A stretch of 9,102 bases of DNA from JBCCQH01 sp039024435 (lineage in GTDB: Bacteria > Bacteroidota > Bacteroidia > J057 > JADKCL01): positions 1-9,102 of the forward strand of contig JBCCQH010000172.1 of NCBI GenBank assembly GCA_039024435.1, given 5' to 3'. Of the stretch, positions 1-7,608 are shown one piece after another (within the stretch, counting starts at the first letter, position 1; each line of letters begins with the position of its first letter). Below the pieces are notes generated by a model. That model did no database searches, was not told the DNA's origin, and was given only the letters and a program-made list of their open reading frames with translations. The translations under genes and the position numbers were made by a program.

Positions 1-455
1 CCAGTGCACGGCCAATGTTCGATTTTGGGATAAGCGGGAGTGCCCTATCTGGCCATCAAAACTGAATTTCTGGGAGAAGTAGTCGCGCTGGACTTCCGGC
101 AAGGTTCCCCTGAGTGTATTTTTGGACGCAGAAGGTGAGCCAGGCAACGAATTGGTTTCCTAAAGACTGGGCTGATCAGCCTGCGAGACCGCTTGAGGAA
201 GCGGGCGCGGCAATGAACGGGTCAAAAAAAGGCCCAAAAATGAGTGGATAAATTTGTGATTGCGGGACCACAGAAGCAAAACTGACCGGAAAAACGAAAC
301 CGTGCGATGAACTTTCCGCGGTGCTTTTCTCTTGCGGACTCCTGATTGCACGGATACGCGTAAAGCCGACACGTTTGCGCATTGTTGTGGTGTGTTCTGG
401 GATATAAGCGGCAATTTTCGTCTCAAAATTTAAGTATTCACCTAATTAATGATTT
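1..455. other. Region without a convincing intact gene, upstream of the T9SS cargo gene
   Basis: No intact open frame here looks like a real protein. On the plus strand there are short protein-like stretches in different frames. Frame 1 (34-138) begins with a possible GTG and reads VPYLAIKTEFLGEVVALDF. Frame 2 (83-163) ends DAEGEPGNELVS-stop. Frame 3 (3-62) ends GSALSGHQN-stop. They might be the frameshifted remnant of an upstream gene's 3' end, but they are short. A perfect 6-bp hairpin, CCGCTT-gagg-AAGCGG, lies at 189-204 without a T-run, so it is not an intrinsic terminator. The stretch 205-455 would be an unusually long leader for the downstream gene. Confidence 0.5.
249..256 (+). promoter_or_regulatory. 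Candidate -7 element (TAAATTTG) upstream of the T9SS cargo gene
   Basis: TAAATTTG matches the Bacteroidota -7 consensus TAnnTTTG exactly. No TTG or TTTG -33 element stands at the usual 19-21 bp spacing upstream; that stretch is A-rich. Transcription from here would give a leader of roughly 190 nt before the ATG at 456. A six-base match is expected a few times by chance in 9 kb, so this is only a candidate. Confidence 0.2.
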
Positions 456-1958
456 ATGTTTGGCAAATTACGATACAATAATTTCTTCCGCACCGCTGGG
501 GCGGGACTGCTCGCTTTGTGTTTCTTTTGGCTTCCGATTGCCGCCCACGGCCAATGCGGGGCCTTGACCGCAGATGACATCATTAGCTTTGGGAATGGTT
601 CGAAAATAACCTTTGCCTGGACCGACGTCGGGGCGGTGGCCTATCGCTTTTCGGGACGCCTTCTCCCCAATGGCACAATGAGAACCATTGTGGTTACGGG
701 CACCAGTTTCACAGTCAACAATGTCCAGGTCTGCAAGGACTTTGAGTACACCATTGAGACGCTGTGCAATGGAACCACGGTCAGTTTTACCAGTTCGGGT
801 ATTGTGCGCACCGGAGGCTGTGGGATCGCCCCTACGGACATTGCGCTCTTTGAGTCCAATTCAAAGGTGTACGCGAGATGGCCGGAATCATCTCCCTCGA
901 ATTACGAACTGATTTACAGTGTAGCGGGAAGCCTGCCCCGCGTTATATTTACGAACAGTTCCACCACGGAGCTTCCGGGCGCAAGTGCCTGTGATCCGGT
1001 GGAACTCGTCAGCCTGTCCGCCATCGTACCCATTGCGGAGACCACCAAAAGCTTGCCATTGGCCTCCAACATCAACATTCCCGCGCCTTGCAATGGATCG
1101 GGTGGCAATGGTGGCTCAAGTGGGACCTGTACGGGACCATCGGTGAGTGCCTCGGTGTCGGGGAGTGACATTACGCTCAATTGGACCGGAAATGCCCCCA
1201 GCTACAACCTTAGTTTGACGAAGCCCTTTCCGGCCGAGAACATCTATGTTGAGAATTACAGTGGCTCCACTTACAGCTTTCGGGACCTGGCTTGCGGGGA
1301 TTATGGCTATTCCGTGGTTGCCAACTGCAGCAACGGGGATCGGCCTTCGGATGGCGGCTCTGTGAGCGTCACCGGAGCCAACAGCAGCAATTGCGGTGCG
1401 CCGAGTGGCGTCCAGGTTTTTACCGGCAATGGCAACGTGAGTTTGCGGTGGAATCCTACGGGAGCGTCTAACAATTCGGTTGCCTTGATTTTGCAGGGGA
1501 GCGGTAACTCAAGCTTCAACCGAATTGAATCAGTCGGCTGTGCGACTTCGTTTTCGGCATCTGGACTCGTCTGTGGAACCTACGATTATCAAGTCGTCGC
1601 CAATTGCCCGGGTGGCAATGCGATTAGTTCGGGTACTTTTACGATTTCCGGCTGTGCCTCCAAGGATGAAGCGCACCAGCCCAACCCTACCCGTCTAGCG
1701 GTGGAGCTGACGGTTGTGCCGCAACCGGCCAATGACCACGTCACTTTGCAACTTGCGACGGAAACCGCCGTCAAGGCAGACCTTGCCCTGTACAATCTCC
1801 AAGGTCAGCGGATCCGTTCTCTGCTGCAGGCCACGCAAATGTCCCCGGGAACGCACGCCCTGCCGGTCGACTGCACCGATTTGGCCAATGGCGTCTACTT
1901 CCTCAAGCTGCAGACCGAAGGGGGATTGGTCACGCGTCGATTGGTCATTCAGCATTGA
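456..1958 (+). CDS. Secreted Cys-containing repeat protein with T9SS type A C-terminal sorting domain
   Basis: The protein has 500 residues and is predicted to be exported by Sec and then carried across the outer membrane by the type IX secretion system, ending on the surface or outside the cell. An N-terminal signal peptide is visible: positively charged start, hydrophobic core LLALCFFWLPIAA, likely cleavage after AHG near residue 32. The mature part is built of about four ~90-residue units, each beginning with Cys (near residues 34, 122, 224 and 313). They resemble fibronectin-III-like beta sandwiches; units 3 and 4 share the pattern CG-x-Y-x-Y-x-VVANC. A Gly/Ser linker lies near 212-223. 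Residues ~410-500 form the sorting domain: VVPQPANDHVTLQL, LYNLQGQRI, NGVYFLKL and a basic end RRLVIQH. No catalytic domain is recognised, so it could be an adhesin or matrix component. No T9SS machinery genes are nearby. The ATG at 456 is the only start that keeps the signal peptide. Confidence 0.88.
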   Translation: MFGKLRYNNFFRTAGAGLLALCFFWLPIAAHGQCGALTADDIISFGNGSKITFAWTDVGAVAYRFSGRLLPNGTMRTIVVTGTSFTVNNVQVCKDFEYTIETLCNGTTVSFTSSGIVRTGGCGIAPTDIALFESNSKVYARWPESSPSNYELIYSVAGSLPRVIFTNSSTTELPGASACDPVELVSLSAIVPIAETTKSLPLASNINIPAPCNGSGGNGGSSGTCTGPSVSASVSGSDITLNWTGNAPSYNLSLTKPFPAENIYVENYSGSTYSFRDLACGDYGYSVVANCSNGDRPSDGGSVSVTGANSSNCGAPSGVQVFTGNGNVSLRWNPTGASNNSVALILQGSGNSSFNRIESVGCATSFSASGLVCGTYDYQVVANCPGGNAISSGTFTISGCASKDEAHQPNPTRLAVELTVVPQPANDHVTLQLATETAVKADLALYNLQGQRIRSLLQATQMSPGTHALPVDCTDLANGVYFLKLQTEGGLVTRRLVIQH

Positions 1959-2059
1959 TGGATTTTGGACAACGGATTGCGGAAACCAGCTCACATTTTG
2001 TTCATTTTAGTTGCGGACAAGATGGAAGCTACTCCCCGATTCAGCTTGATTGATACACT

Positions 2060-2088
2060 GGGAGCCGATTTTCGGCTCCCATTTTTTT
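2060..2088 (+). terminator. Strong intrinsic terminator after the T9SS cargo gene
   Basis: A perfect 9-bp stem, GGGAGCCGA paired with TCGGCTCCC around a TTT loop, can be extended by one T-A pair and is followed by seven T. A second T-run lies at 2094-2101. It is 100 bp after the stop codon of the cargo gene and separates that gene from the DUF1508 gene. Confidence 0.88.
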
Positions 2089-2130
2089 GGCCGTTTTTTT
2101 TGAGAAAATAGCAGAATTTACCCGCTGGCG

Positions 2131-2165
2131 TTGACACATCCTGTCAAAGGCCACGCGTATATTTA
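2131..2165 (+). promoter_or_regulatory. Candidate promoter, with embedded inverted repeat, for the DUF1508 gene
   Basis: TTGACA at 2131-2136 and TATATTTA at 2158-2165 resemble an upstream element and the Bacteroidota -7 box TAnnTTTG (last base differs). The spacing (21-24 bp depending on how the elements are defined) is slightly long. The upstream element is also the left arm of a perfect inverted repeat, TTGACA-N5-TGTCAA (2131-2147), so a protein bound there would cover the promoter. Transcription would start about 40 bp before the ATG at 2211, and the gene sits between two terminators, which fits a monocistronic unit. Confidence 0.35.
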
Positions 2166-2210
2166 AGTATAACAAAAACAGTCATCAATCTATCAACACT
2201 AACTTCCATC

Positions 2211-2561
2211 ATGAGAAAACCAAAGTTCGAAATCTTCACCACCAACGATGGTCAATTTCAGTTCCGCCTCAAAGCCGCCAATGGCGAGCCGATCATGACG
2301 GGCCGGGCTTATGACTCAAAATACGGCGTGATGCATGCCATCGCGCACGTGATGAAGGAAGCGCAGGAAGAAATCCGCTTCGTACGGAAAGCTTCCGCGA
2401 ACTATAAATTTTTCTTCCAGTTGCGAAGCAAAAGCGGCCGCTTGATCGGATGGAGCCAGCTTTACCAGACCCGTCAGGGTCGGGACAATGGCATCCGCGC
2501 GGTACAAACCGCGATCAAGTGGGGCCGGGTCGAAGACCTGACCAAGCTGCAGATCGCTTAA
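2211..2561 (+). CDS. Tandem DUF1508 (YegP-like) small protein
   Basis: This 116-residue protein contains two copies of the DUF1508 fold seen in the YegP family. Copy 1 spans about residues 5-52 (KFEIF, FQFRLKAANGEPI, then an alpha-helical HAIAHVMKEA). Copy 2 spans about 64-112 (YKFFFQLRSKSGRLIGWSQLY, then GRDNGIRAVQTAI). Each copy shows the family pattern: two or three beta strands, an N-G or S-G turn, and a closing helix. The length matches YegP proteins (~110 residues). There is no signal peptide, so it is probably cytoplasmic. The molecular function of the family is not established. The gene has its own promoter candidate and terminator and is probably transcribed alone. The sequence before the ATG is A/C/T-rich without a Shine-Dalgarno motif, as is common in Bacteroidota. 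The second copy lacks the usual N-terminal F-E-I and starts N-Y-K-F, and it may have diverged. Confidence 0.9.
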   Translation: MRKPKFEIFTTNDGQFQFRLKAANGEPIMTGRAYDSKYGVMHAIAHVMKEAQEEIRFVRKASANYKFFFQLRSKSGRLIGWSQLYQTRQGRDNGIRAVQTAIKWGRVEDLTKLQIA

Positions 2562-2587
2562 TTTCGATCTGACAAAAATGTCCATGC

Positions 2588-2630
2588 AGGGCGGCCCGGC
2601 GGTGCAGTGTCGGGCCCGTCCTATTTTTTT
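2588..2630 (+). terminator. Intrinsic terminator after the DUF1508 gene
   Basis: A GC-rich stem GGCCCG/CGGGCC (2593-2598 with 2611-2616) has a 12-nt loop and can be extended by an outer AGG/CCT pairing. It is followed by seven T at 2624-2630. It lies 27 bp after the DUF1508 stop codon and separates that gene from the kinase operon. Confidence 0.75.
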
Positions 2631-2637
2631 GTTCCTG

Positions 2638-2670
2638 CCAAATTCGGTTTTCGTCTTCCCAAATTCGCTT
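2638..2670 (+). promoter_or_regulatory. Direct repeat CCAAATTCGnTT with 21-bp period; candidate LytTR operator
   Basis: CCAAATTCGGTT (2638-2649) and CCAAATTCGCTT (2659-2670) differ at one base of twelve and are offset by exactly 21 bp, about two helical turns. LytTR-domain regulators are known to bind pairs of roughly 9-bp direct repeats with this kind of spacing. The repeat lies between the DUF1508 terminator and the start of the kinase gene, whose operon encodes a LytTR protein. That it is the operator is an inference; no clear -33/-7 pair was found beside it. Confidence 0.4.
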
Positions 2671-2726
2671 CCCATGGCTTGGGATTGGAAAATCGGGTGA
2701 GATTGCGCAGATTCATTCTATAAAAA

Positions 2727-5700
2727 ATGAAGATGGGCCTCACCACGCGACCATTCGGAAATGCAAAGCTCGCCATTGTTTTTGGCGTGGTGCATGCCTG
2801 TTTTTTTGTGATTCTATCGGCCCAGTCTGCGCCGGATAGCCGCTATGTAGTCAAGTACTTGAACAGTACGCAGGGCTTGTTGCAGAATTCAGCTTACGCG
2901 ATGTTGCAGGACGAGTTTGGTTTTGTATGGATCGCCACGCAAATCGGACTTTCGCGTTACGACGGGCGCAAGTTTGTCAATTGGTCATACGAGGACCTGG
3001 CGGGTCGCAGTGTGGTGCGCCTGGAAGAGGAACCCTACATTTGCGAATACCTTGCGATGGGAGAAGACCGAGCACGCGACCTGATTTTTATCGGGGCTTG
3101 TGGGCGGCTTTATGCTATTTCTACAGTAGCGGATGAGCACTGGCAAATTCCGCTTGAGGGCATCAGTTTTATCCATGACCTGATCGTGGACCGCTGGGGA
3201 CGCCCCGTGCTCGGGACAGAGCAAGGCTTAAAGGCGGTCGATTGGGAACCGAATGATTCGGAGGCCCAGTTTTCGACGATCATGGAATGGTCAGGCGAGA
3301 GTCCCATGTCGGGGAGGACCAAAGTTGCAGGGGAAAAGGAAGCCGGCCGCCTGGCTAGCCGATCGGTTTTGAGCATCAAAGTTCTCGGGGCAAACTGCCG
3401 CCATTGGGCGATCGGGACGGATCAGGGTTTTTTCTACTTGGCGCACAGCCATCGGAATCACGCTGAGGTCTTGCTGGAAGTGAAAAGCCCGCCAGTGATG
3501 GAAGTGGCGGTTCGGCAAGGGGACCGGAACGGGAATGCACCCGAATATTGGTGTGCGACCAGGGACAGCGTCTTTGTGTACAATGTCGTGGGCGATTTGC
3601 TGGGCAAAATGTCGCAACGGCGTGTCAATTGCATGACTCCGGTCCGGCTTGCGACGGGAAGTGATGCCGAAACGATGCTCATGGGAACGGACTACGATGG
3701 TCTGTTGCTTGGGGTCGCAAAACCGGCTTCGGTAAATGAGGCTTTTCCACCGGGCTATGCGGTGGTTGCGACGGCCCCCGGAGCCACTTTCAACTGGCAA
3801 GGTATGGCCCTCAGCAACCAGATTGGATCGGTTATGGTGGCGCGTGACGGGAGCATTTGGATTGGGAGCAAGGGCAATGGTCTGGCCAAGATCGTCTACC
3901 GGGACCAGGTCTTTGCCCACCATTTTCGGCAGGTGAGTACCCCCGGTCAGGTCGCGAATAACTATGTATGGGCCATTTATCGAGAAAACGCAGCGGCAAA
4001 TGCAATGTGGATTGGTACCCAGGGCAATGGGGTGGTGCGCTACGATCTAGCCCAAGAGCGGGTCACCGATTTTTATCAAGTGGATGAGCGTTTGGACTAC
4101 AATATTGTGCGGACCCTGGCCGTCGCCGGGGACACTGTTTGGCTGGGAGGCTTTGCCGGACTGCATTACTTGCTGCCGCAGATCGCGGGTGCCCAACCTG
4201 TGCCGGTAGCGGGGAAAGGGACAGTTTTAGAGCGGAGGCGGGTGATGTCACTCTGGTACGAAAAGGCGCGCCGGCGACTTTGGATCGGGATGTTTTCGGG
4301 TGCGGTGGGGATTTTAGAAGGCGGAAAGGTCAAGGCAGCGGAGATTCCGGCAATCGGCTTGGTCACCTACATTGGTCCGGGCAAGGGGGATTCGATCATG
4401 GTGGGAACCGATCAGGGATTTGTCCAGTTTCCCGCAAACCGTCCGGTAGAAGACCTGGTTCCGAGTCCTTTGTACCTTGAAGGGGTATCGGTAAAGTGTG
4501 TGATTCCCGGGCGGGGCAATGAATTTGCCTGGGCCGCCACGGTGGGAGAGGGATTGATCAGACTGACCCGCAAAGGCGATGGGCTGTTGCGGAAAGATTA
4601 CCTTCTTGAGGATGGCCTCCCGGATGCAGTGGTCTACGGAATCCTGCCTTCGGAAACTGGTAGTTTGTGGTTGTCGACGAATCGCGGGCTGAGTCAGTTT
4701 TTTCCGGAGCGCAATCTCTTTGTCAACTATGAGCAAGCAGATGGTTTGCAACATCCTGAGTACAATACGGGGGCGTTTTTCAAAGTAGGGGATGCATTTC
4801 ACTTTGGAGGAGTAAATGGTATCAATGTGTTTCACGAAAGTGATCCGGCGGAAGACCCTTACCTGCCGCGGGTTGCGTTGGGGTATTTCATTGCCGATCC
4901 CGGCGGAAAAAATGAGCAGTTTCTTCTGGCAAACACCGAGCCGGATGCCGAGCCGGCGATTCACTTGGAGTATGATTATCAGTACATTGAATTTCGGATT
5001 GCGGCGTTGCACTACCAAGACTTTGCCAAGGTGAATTTTCGCTACCGGTTGTATCCGGAGGGGGCGGAGCCGCCGGAGTGGTTGCTTTTGGGGACTCGCC
5101 CTTCATTTACACTTTCACGCGGAATTGGTCTGGACAGCAAGTGGTTTTTTCCTCAGCGCTACATCTTGGAAGTCTGGGCCTCGGATTTGCGGGGTGGGCA
5201 AGGTGGTCACAGTGGTCGCCAGCCCAACGGGAATTCTCTCCGGGTGGTCTTATCAGTTTCTCCGCCTTATTGGCAGACATGGTGGTTCATCCTGAGTATT
5301 TTTGCGGTTGGAGTGCTTATCGGGGTACTGGCGTTGAATCTTCAGCGCCAAAATGCGCGCTTGCGTGTCCGAAATACGGATCTACAAACTGCCTATCGCA
5401 ATACGGCGGCGCTGGCGGACCTGAATGAAATCGGGCAAAAAATTGTGGCCTCACTGAAATTGGAGGAGAACTTTGAAGCGATTCTGGAAGAAATCCGCAA
5501 TCTGAGTGATCTGCGATCCGATGTATTCGCGGTAGATTTGCTGGATGAGGAGCGCGGAGTGTTGGAGAGCCGCCTGAGTATAGAGGGAAGCGAACGACTC
5601 AACAATTACAAACTCTCACTGGACAACCCCAACAGCTTTGCGGTGGCCTGCGTACGCATGGCCCGGGCAGGAGGGGACTATGCAGATGGCTTCGTGATCA

Positions 5701-6707
5701 ACGATCTCCACAACCGGGATCAATATCCTTTTCTGTCCGGTGAGCCGGCGGTACCCCAAGGACGTCCCACCCTGGCGATGATGTTTGTTCCGCTTCGGGT
5801 CGGAGAGCGGGTACTCGGTGCGGTTACGGTCCAGAGCTATGCTCCGGATGTGTACCGGGCCTATCACCTAAATATGCTACAGATCCTGGGGGCCTACACG
5901 GCGATCGCAATTGATCACGTGCGGACCACCGAAGCGTTATTGGAGGCCGAGCGGGCCAAAACCCGCGCCGAACAGGGGGATCTGATCAAGTCCCTGGACA
6001 TCAAGTTGCTCCGGAGTCAACTCAGTCCGCATTTCATTTTCAATTCGTTGGGGACGATTCAGTTTTTGGTTTCGGAAGAGGATCCAAGAGCAGATGATTA
6101 CACCGCGCGGCTCGGCGAGATCATGCGGGAAGTTATGATGATGATCACTCGTGCGGACGTAACTCTGACTACCGAAGCAAACTTCCTGCGGGGCTATATC
6201 GCGGCCGAGGTCATCCGCTTTCGCAATGAGTACGAGTTCCGCTGGTGCCTTGAAATCGATCCTGATCTCGATCCGGATGCGGTTTACATTCCCCCGATGC
6301 TGTTACAGCCATTCATCGAAAACTCACTTGAACATGCATTTTACCCTTTACCGGAAGGTGGCCCTGAGATTCGGGTGTATTTCGGCCGGAGGAATGATTC
6401 ACTCATTATCGTAGTCCAGGACAATGGCATCGGTTTGGCCCACCTTGAGGATCGAAAGTCGCCCGGACGGGTCCGGAAGACGTCGACGGCCTTGCAGAAT
6501 ATTCGCCGCCGCGCAGAACTGATCAATCAACTGAATCAAAATCCCAATTTGCGCATGGAGGTTCGAGCCATTGATGTTGCCACCGCCGATTCCGGCTCCC
6601 TCACCCCCGTCGAAAAGTGGAAGTTGCCTGATTTTATCGGAGGTGCCCGGTTTGAGTTGCACCTGCCTTTGAGTTTTAAGTTTACTGCCCCCCAAACGAA
6701 CGAATGA
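2727..6707 (+). CDS. LytS-type sensor histidine kinase with periplasmic propeller, Y_Y_Y and cytosolic GAF domains
   Basis: The 1326-residue membrane sensor autophosphorylates and passes phosphate to the regulator encoded next. It begins with a signal peptide (core LAIVFGVVHACFFVILSAQSA). Residues ~45-720 form a two-component-regulator beta propeller, with typical blade motifs such as FVWIATQIGLSRYDG (~65), SIWIGSKGNGLAKI (~377), MWIGTQGNGVVRYD (~427) and LWLSTNRGLSQF (~648). A Y_Y_Y domain follows (~745-825) and then one transmembrane helix (~850-872). The cytosolic part has a short coiled coil, a GAF domain (~891-1065), the His kinase box SPHFIFNSL with phosphoacceptor H1102, and an ATPase domain with N-box FIENS (N1199) and DNGIGL (D1232). 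The second glycine box is degenerate (STALQNI), but the end GARFELHLPL is normal. The signal is unknown. It overlaps the next gene by ATGA, so translation is probably coupled. The start is chosen for the signal peptide; ATG at 2733 is possible. Confidence 0.94.
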   Translation: MKMGLTTRPFGNAKLAIVFGVVHACFFVILSAQSAPDSRYVVKYLNSTQGLLQNSAYAMLQDEFGFVWIATQIGLSRYDGRKFVNWSYEDLAGRSVVRLEEEPYICEYLAMGEDRARDLIFIGACGRLYAISTVADEHWQIPLEGISFIHDLIVDRWGRPVLGTEQGLKAVDWEPNDSEAQFSTIMEWSGESPMSGRTKVAGEKEAGRLASRSVLSIKVLGANCRHWAIGTDQGFFYLAHSHRNHAEVLLEVKSPPVMEVAVRQGDRNGNAPEYWCATRDSVFVYNVVGDLLGKMSQRRVNCMTPVRLATGSDAETMLMGTDYDGLLLGVAKPASVNEAFPPGYAVVATAPGATFNWQGMALSNQIGSVMVARDGSIWIGSKGNGLAKIVYRDQVFAHHFRQVSTPGQVANNYVWAIYRENAAANAMWIGTQGNGVVRYDLAQERVTDFYQVDERLDYNIVRTLAVAGDTVWLGGFAGLHYLLPQIAGAQPVPVAGKGTVLERRRVMSLWYEKARRRLWIGMFSGAVGILEGGKVKAAEIPAIGLVTYIGPGKGDSIMVGTDQGFVQFPANRPVEDLVPSPLYLEGVSVKCVIPGRGNEFAWAATVGEGLIRLTRKGDGLLRKDYLLEDGLPDAVVYGILPSETGSLWLSTNRGLSQFFPERNLFVNYEQADGLQHPEYNTGAFFKVGDAFHFGGVNGINVFHESDPAEDPYLPRVALGYFIADPGGKNEQFLLANTEPDAEPAIHLEYDYQYIEFRIAALHYQDFAKVNFRYRLYPEGAEPPEWLLLGTRPSFTLSRGIGLDSKWFFPQRYILEVWASDLRGGQGGHSGRQPNGNSLRVVLSVSPPYWQTWWFILSIFAVGVLIGVLALNLQRQNARLRVRNTDLQTAYRNTAALADLNEIGQKIVASLKLEENFEAILEEIRNLSDLRSDVFAVDLLDEERGVLESRLSIEGSERLNNYKLSLDNPNSFAVACVRMARAGGDYADGFVINDLHNRDQYPFLSGEPAVPQGRPTLAMMFVPLRVGERVLGAVTVQSYAPDVYRAYHLNMLQILGAYTAIAIDHVRTTEALLEAERAKTRAEQGDLIKSLDIKLLRSQLSPHFIFNSLGTIQFLVSEEDPRADDYTARLGEIMREVMMMITRADVTLTTEANFLRGYIAAEVIRFRNEYEFRWCLEIDPDLDPDAVYIPPMLLQPFIENSLEHAFYPLPEGGPEIRVYFGRRNDSLIIVVQDNGIGLAHLEDRKSPGRVRKTSTALQNIRRRAELINQLNQNPNLRMEVRAIDVATADSGSLTPVEKWKLPDFIGGARFELHLPLSFKFTAPQTNE

Positions 6708-7579
6708 CCATGGAAAATTTTATTCGAGCATTGATCGTCGAAGACAAGCAGGATCACAAGAAAAATCTGCGCAATCGCTTGGGAAGAATCTTTCCGGAGA
6801 TCCAAGTACTGTCGGAGGAAGCCCCCACGAAAACGGTTGCGGAAGCGGTGCAAGTGATTGCGAATCACCGCGATGAATTGGATCTCGTGTTTTTGGATTA
6901 TGCTCTGGTGGACGGGGACGCACGTGATGTCGTTGCCGCGGTGAGTGAGCAGAGTGAGATTGATTTCGAAATCATATTCGTGACCGGTAATCGGGACATC
7001 GCCGGCGAGTGGATGGAAGCCAATGGATTGATTTGTATCGACAAGCCGATCAACAACGACAAATTGGCGCGGGCGGTAGAACAGTCGCGCAAGAAGCGCC
7101 AGGAACAGAAGCCGGACACGCAAGCATTGCTGGAAAAGTTGGGTTTGGTGCTGGATCAGGAACGGATGCGCGAAGCTCTTTTTCCCGATAAGCGGTTGTT
7201 GTTTCGTGAAGGGGGCAACCTCTATTTCGTACGGAATCAAGAAATTTTGCGGGCGCAGGGGGACGGTCAGTACACGCTCATTTACTTGAGTAAGCGGGAG
7301 GCAGCGCGCTTGGGCTTGGAGCAGGACTACCTCCGCCCGAAAGTTGTCCTCTCGGAAGCTGCGGCAAACTTTTTTGAACCGGTGCACTCCATGGTTCAGG
7401 TCAATCGCTCGGAGTTTCTGAACCTTGCGTTCTTGGTTCGGGTTTCGTATCACTATCGGGACATTACACTTTGCTTCGGAGAGGATGACCAAGGGCGTCC
7501 CTTGCTTTATACCACGACGGTTACCGATTATGATTATTGTCGCGCCCGGCTCAAGTTGCTGTTGGAAGGTGCGTGGTAA
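6704..7579 (+). CDS. Response regulator, receiver plus LytTR-like DNA-binding domain
   Basis: This 291-residue cytoplasmic regulator is the likely partner of the upstream LytS-type kinase. The receiver domain (residues ~7-125) has the full set of active-site residues: acidic pair E13-D14, phosphoacceptor D65 (in LVFLDYAL), T94 (IFVTGN) and K114 (IDKPI). A linker rich in K, R, E and Q spans ~125-160. Residues ~162-250 look like a divergent LytTR domain: LFREGGNLYFVRNQEILRAQ, then GQYTLIYLSK, then FEPVHSMVQVNRSEFLN, which fits the LytTR pattern H-S-x-x-V-N. The C-terminus runs about 40 residues further than usual and ends EGAW. The start overlaps the kinase stop as ATGA; a second ATG at 6710 would shorten the protein by two residues. 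The candidate operator at 2638-2670 suggests it may control its own operon. The receiver call is secure; the LytTR call is by pattern and less certain. Confidence 0.9.
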   Translation: MTMENFIRALIVEDKQDHKKNLRNRLGRIFPEIQVLSEEAPTKTVAEAVQVIANHRDELDLVFLDYALVDGDARDVVAAVSEQSEIDFEIIFVTGNRDIAGEWMEANGLICIDKPINNDKLARAVEQSRKKRQEQKPDTQALLEKLGLVLDQERMREALFPDKRLLFREGGNLYFVRNQEILRAQGDGQYTLIYLSKREAARLGLEQDYLRPKVVLSEAAANFFEPVHSMVQVNRSEFLNLAFLVRVSYHYRDITLCFGEDDQGRPLLYTTTVTDYDYCRARLKLLLEGAW

Positions 7580-7608
7580 ATGGTTCATCTTTCGGGCAGT
7601 TTTCTCCC

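Noticed and set aside
189..204. CCGCTT-gagg-AAGCGG hairpin as a terminator
   Set aside because: No T-run follows on either strand.
415..423. TTTTCGTCT shared with 2648-2656, upstream of both the T9SS cargo and the kinase gene
   Set aside because: Nine bases shared once between two intergenic regions is within chance expectation, and the LytTR-like direct repeat is not present near 415.
160..426. Minus-strand open frames of 88 and 68 residues in the first 455 bases
   Set aside because: They overlap each other in different frames, have shuffled-looking composition and no motif, and no start context favours them.
455..462. TATGTTTG, a perfect match to the Bacteroidota -7 consensus
   Set aside because: It overlaps the start codon of the T9SS cargo gene. 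Transcription from it would begin after the only start that retains the signal peptide, so the match is taken as chance.
3291..3923. A 210-residue minus-strand open frame within the kinase gene
   Set aside because: It lies opposite the propeller coding region, is rich in Arg, His and Pro, and shows no domain; the plus-strand frame has clear propeller motifs throughout.
4314..5018. A 234-residue minus-strand open frame within the kinase gene
   Set aside because: Antisense shadow of the propeller and Y_Y_Y region with no protein-family features.
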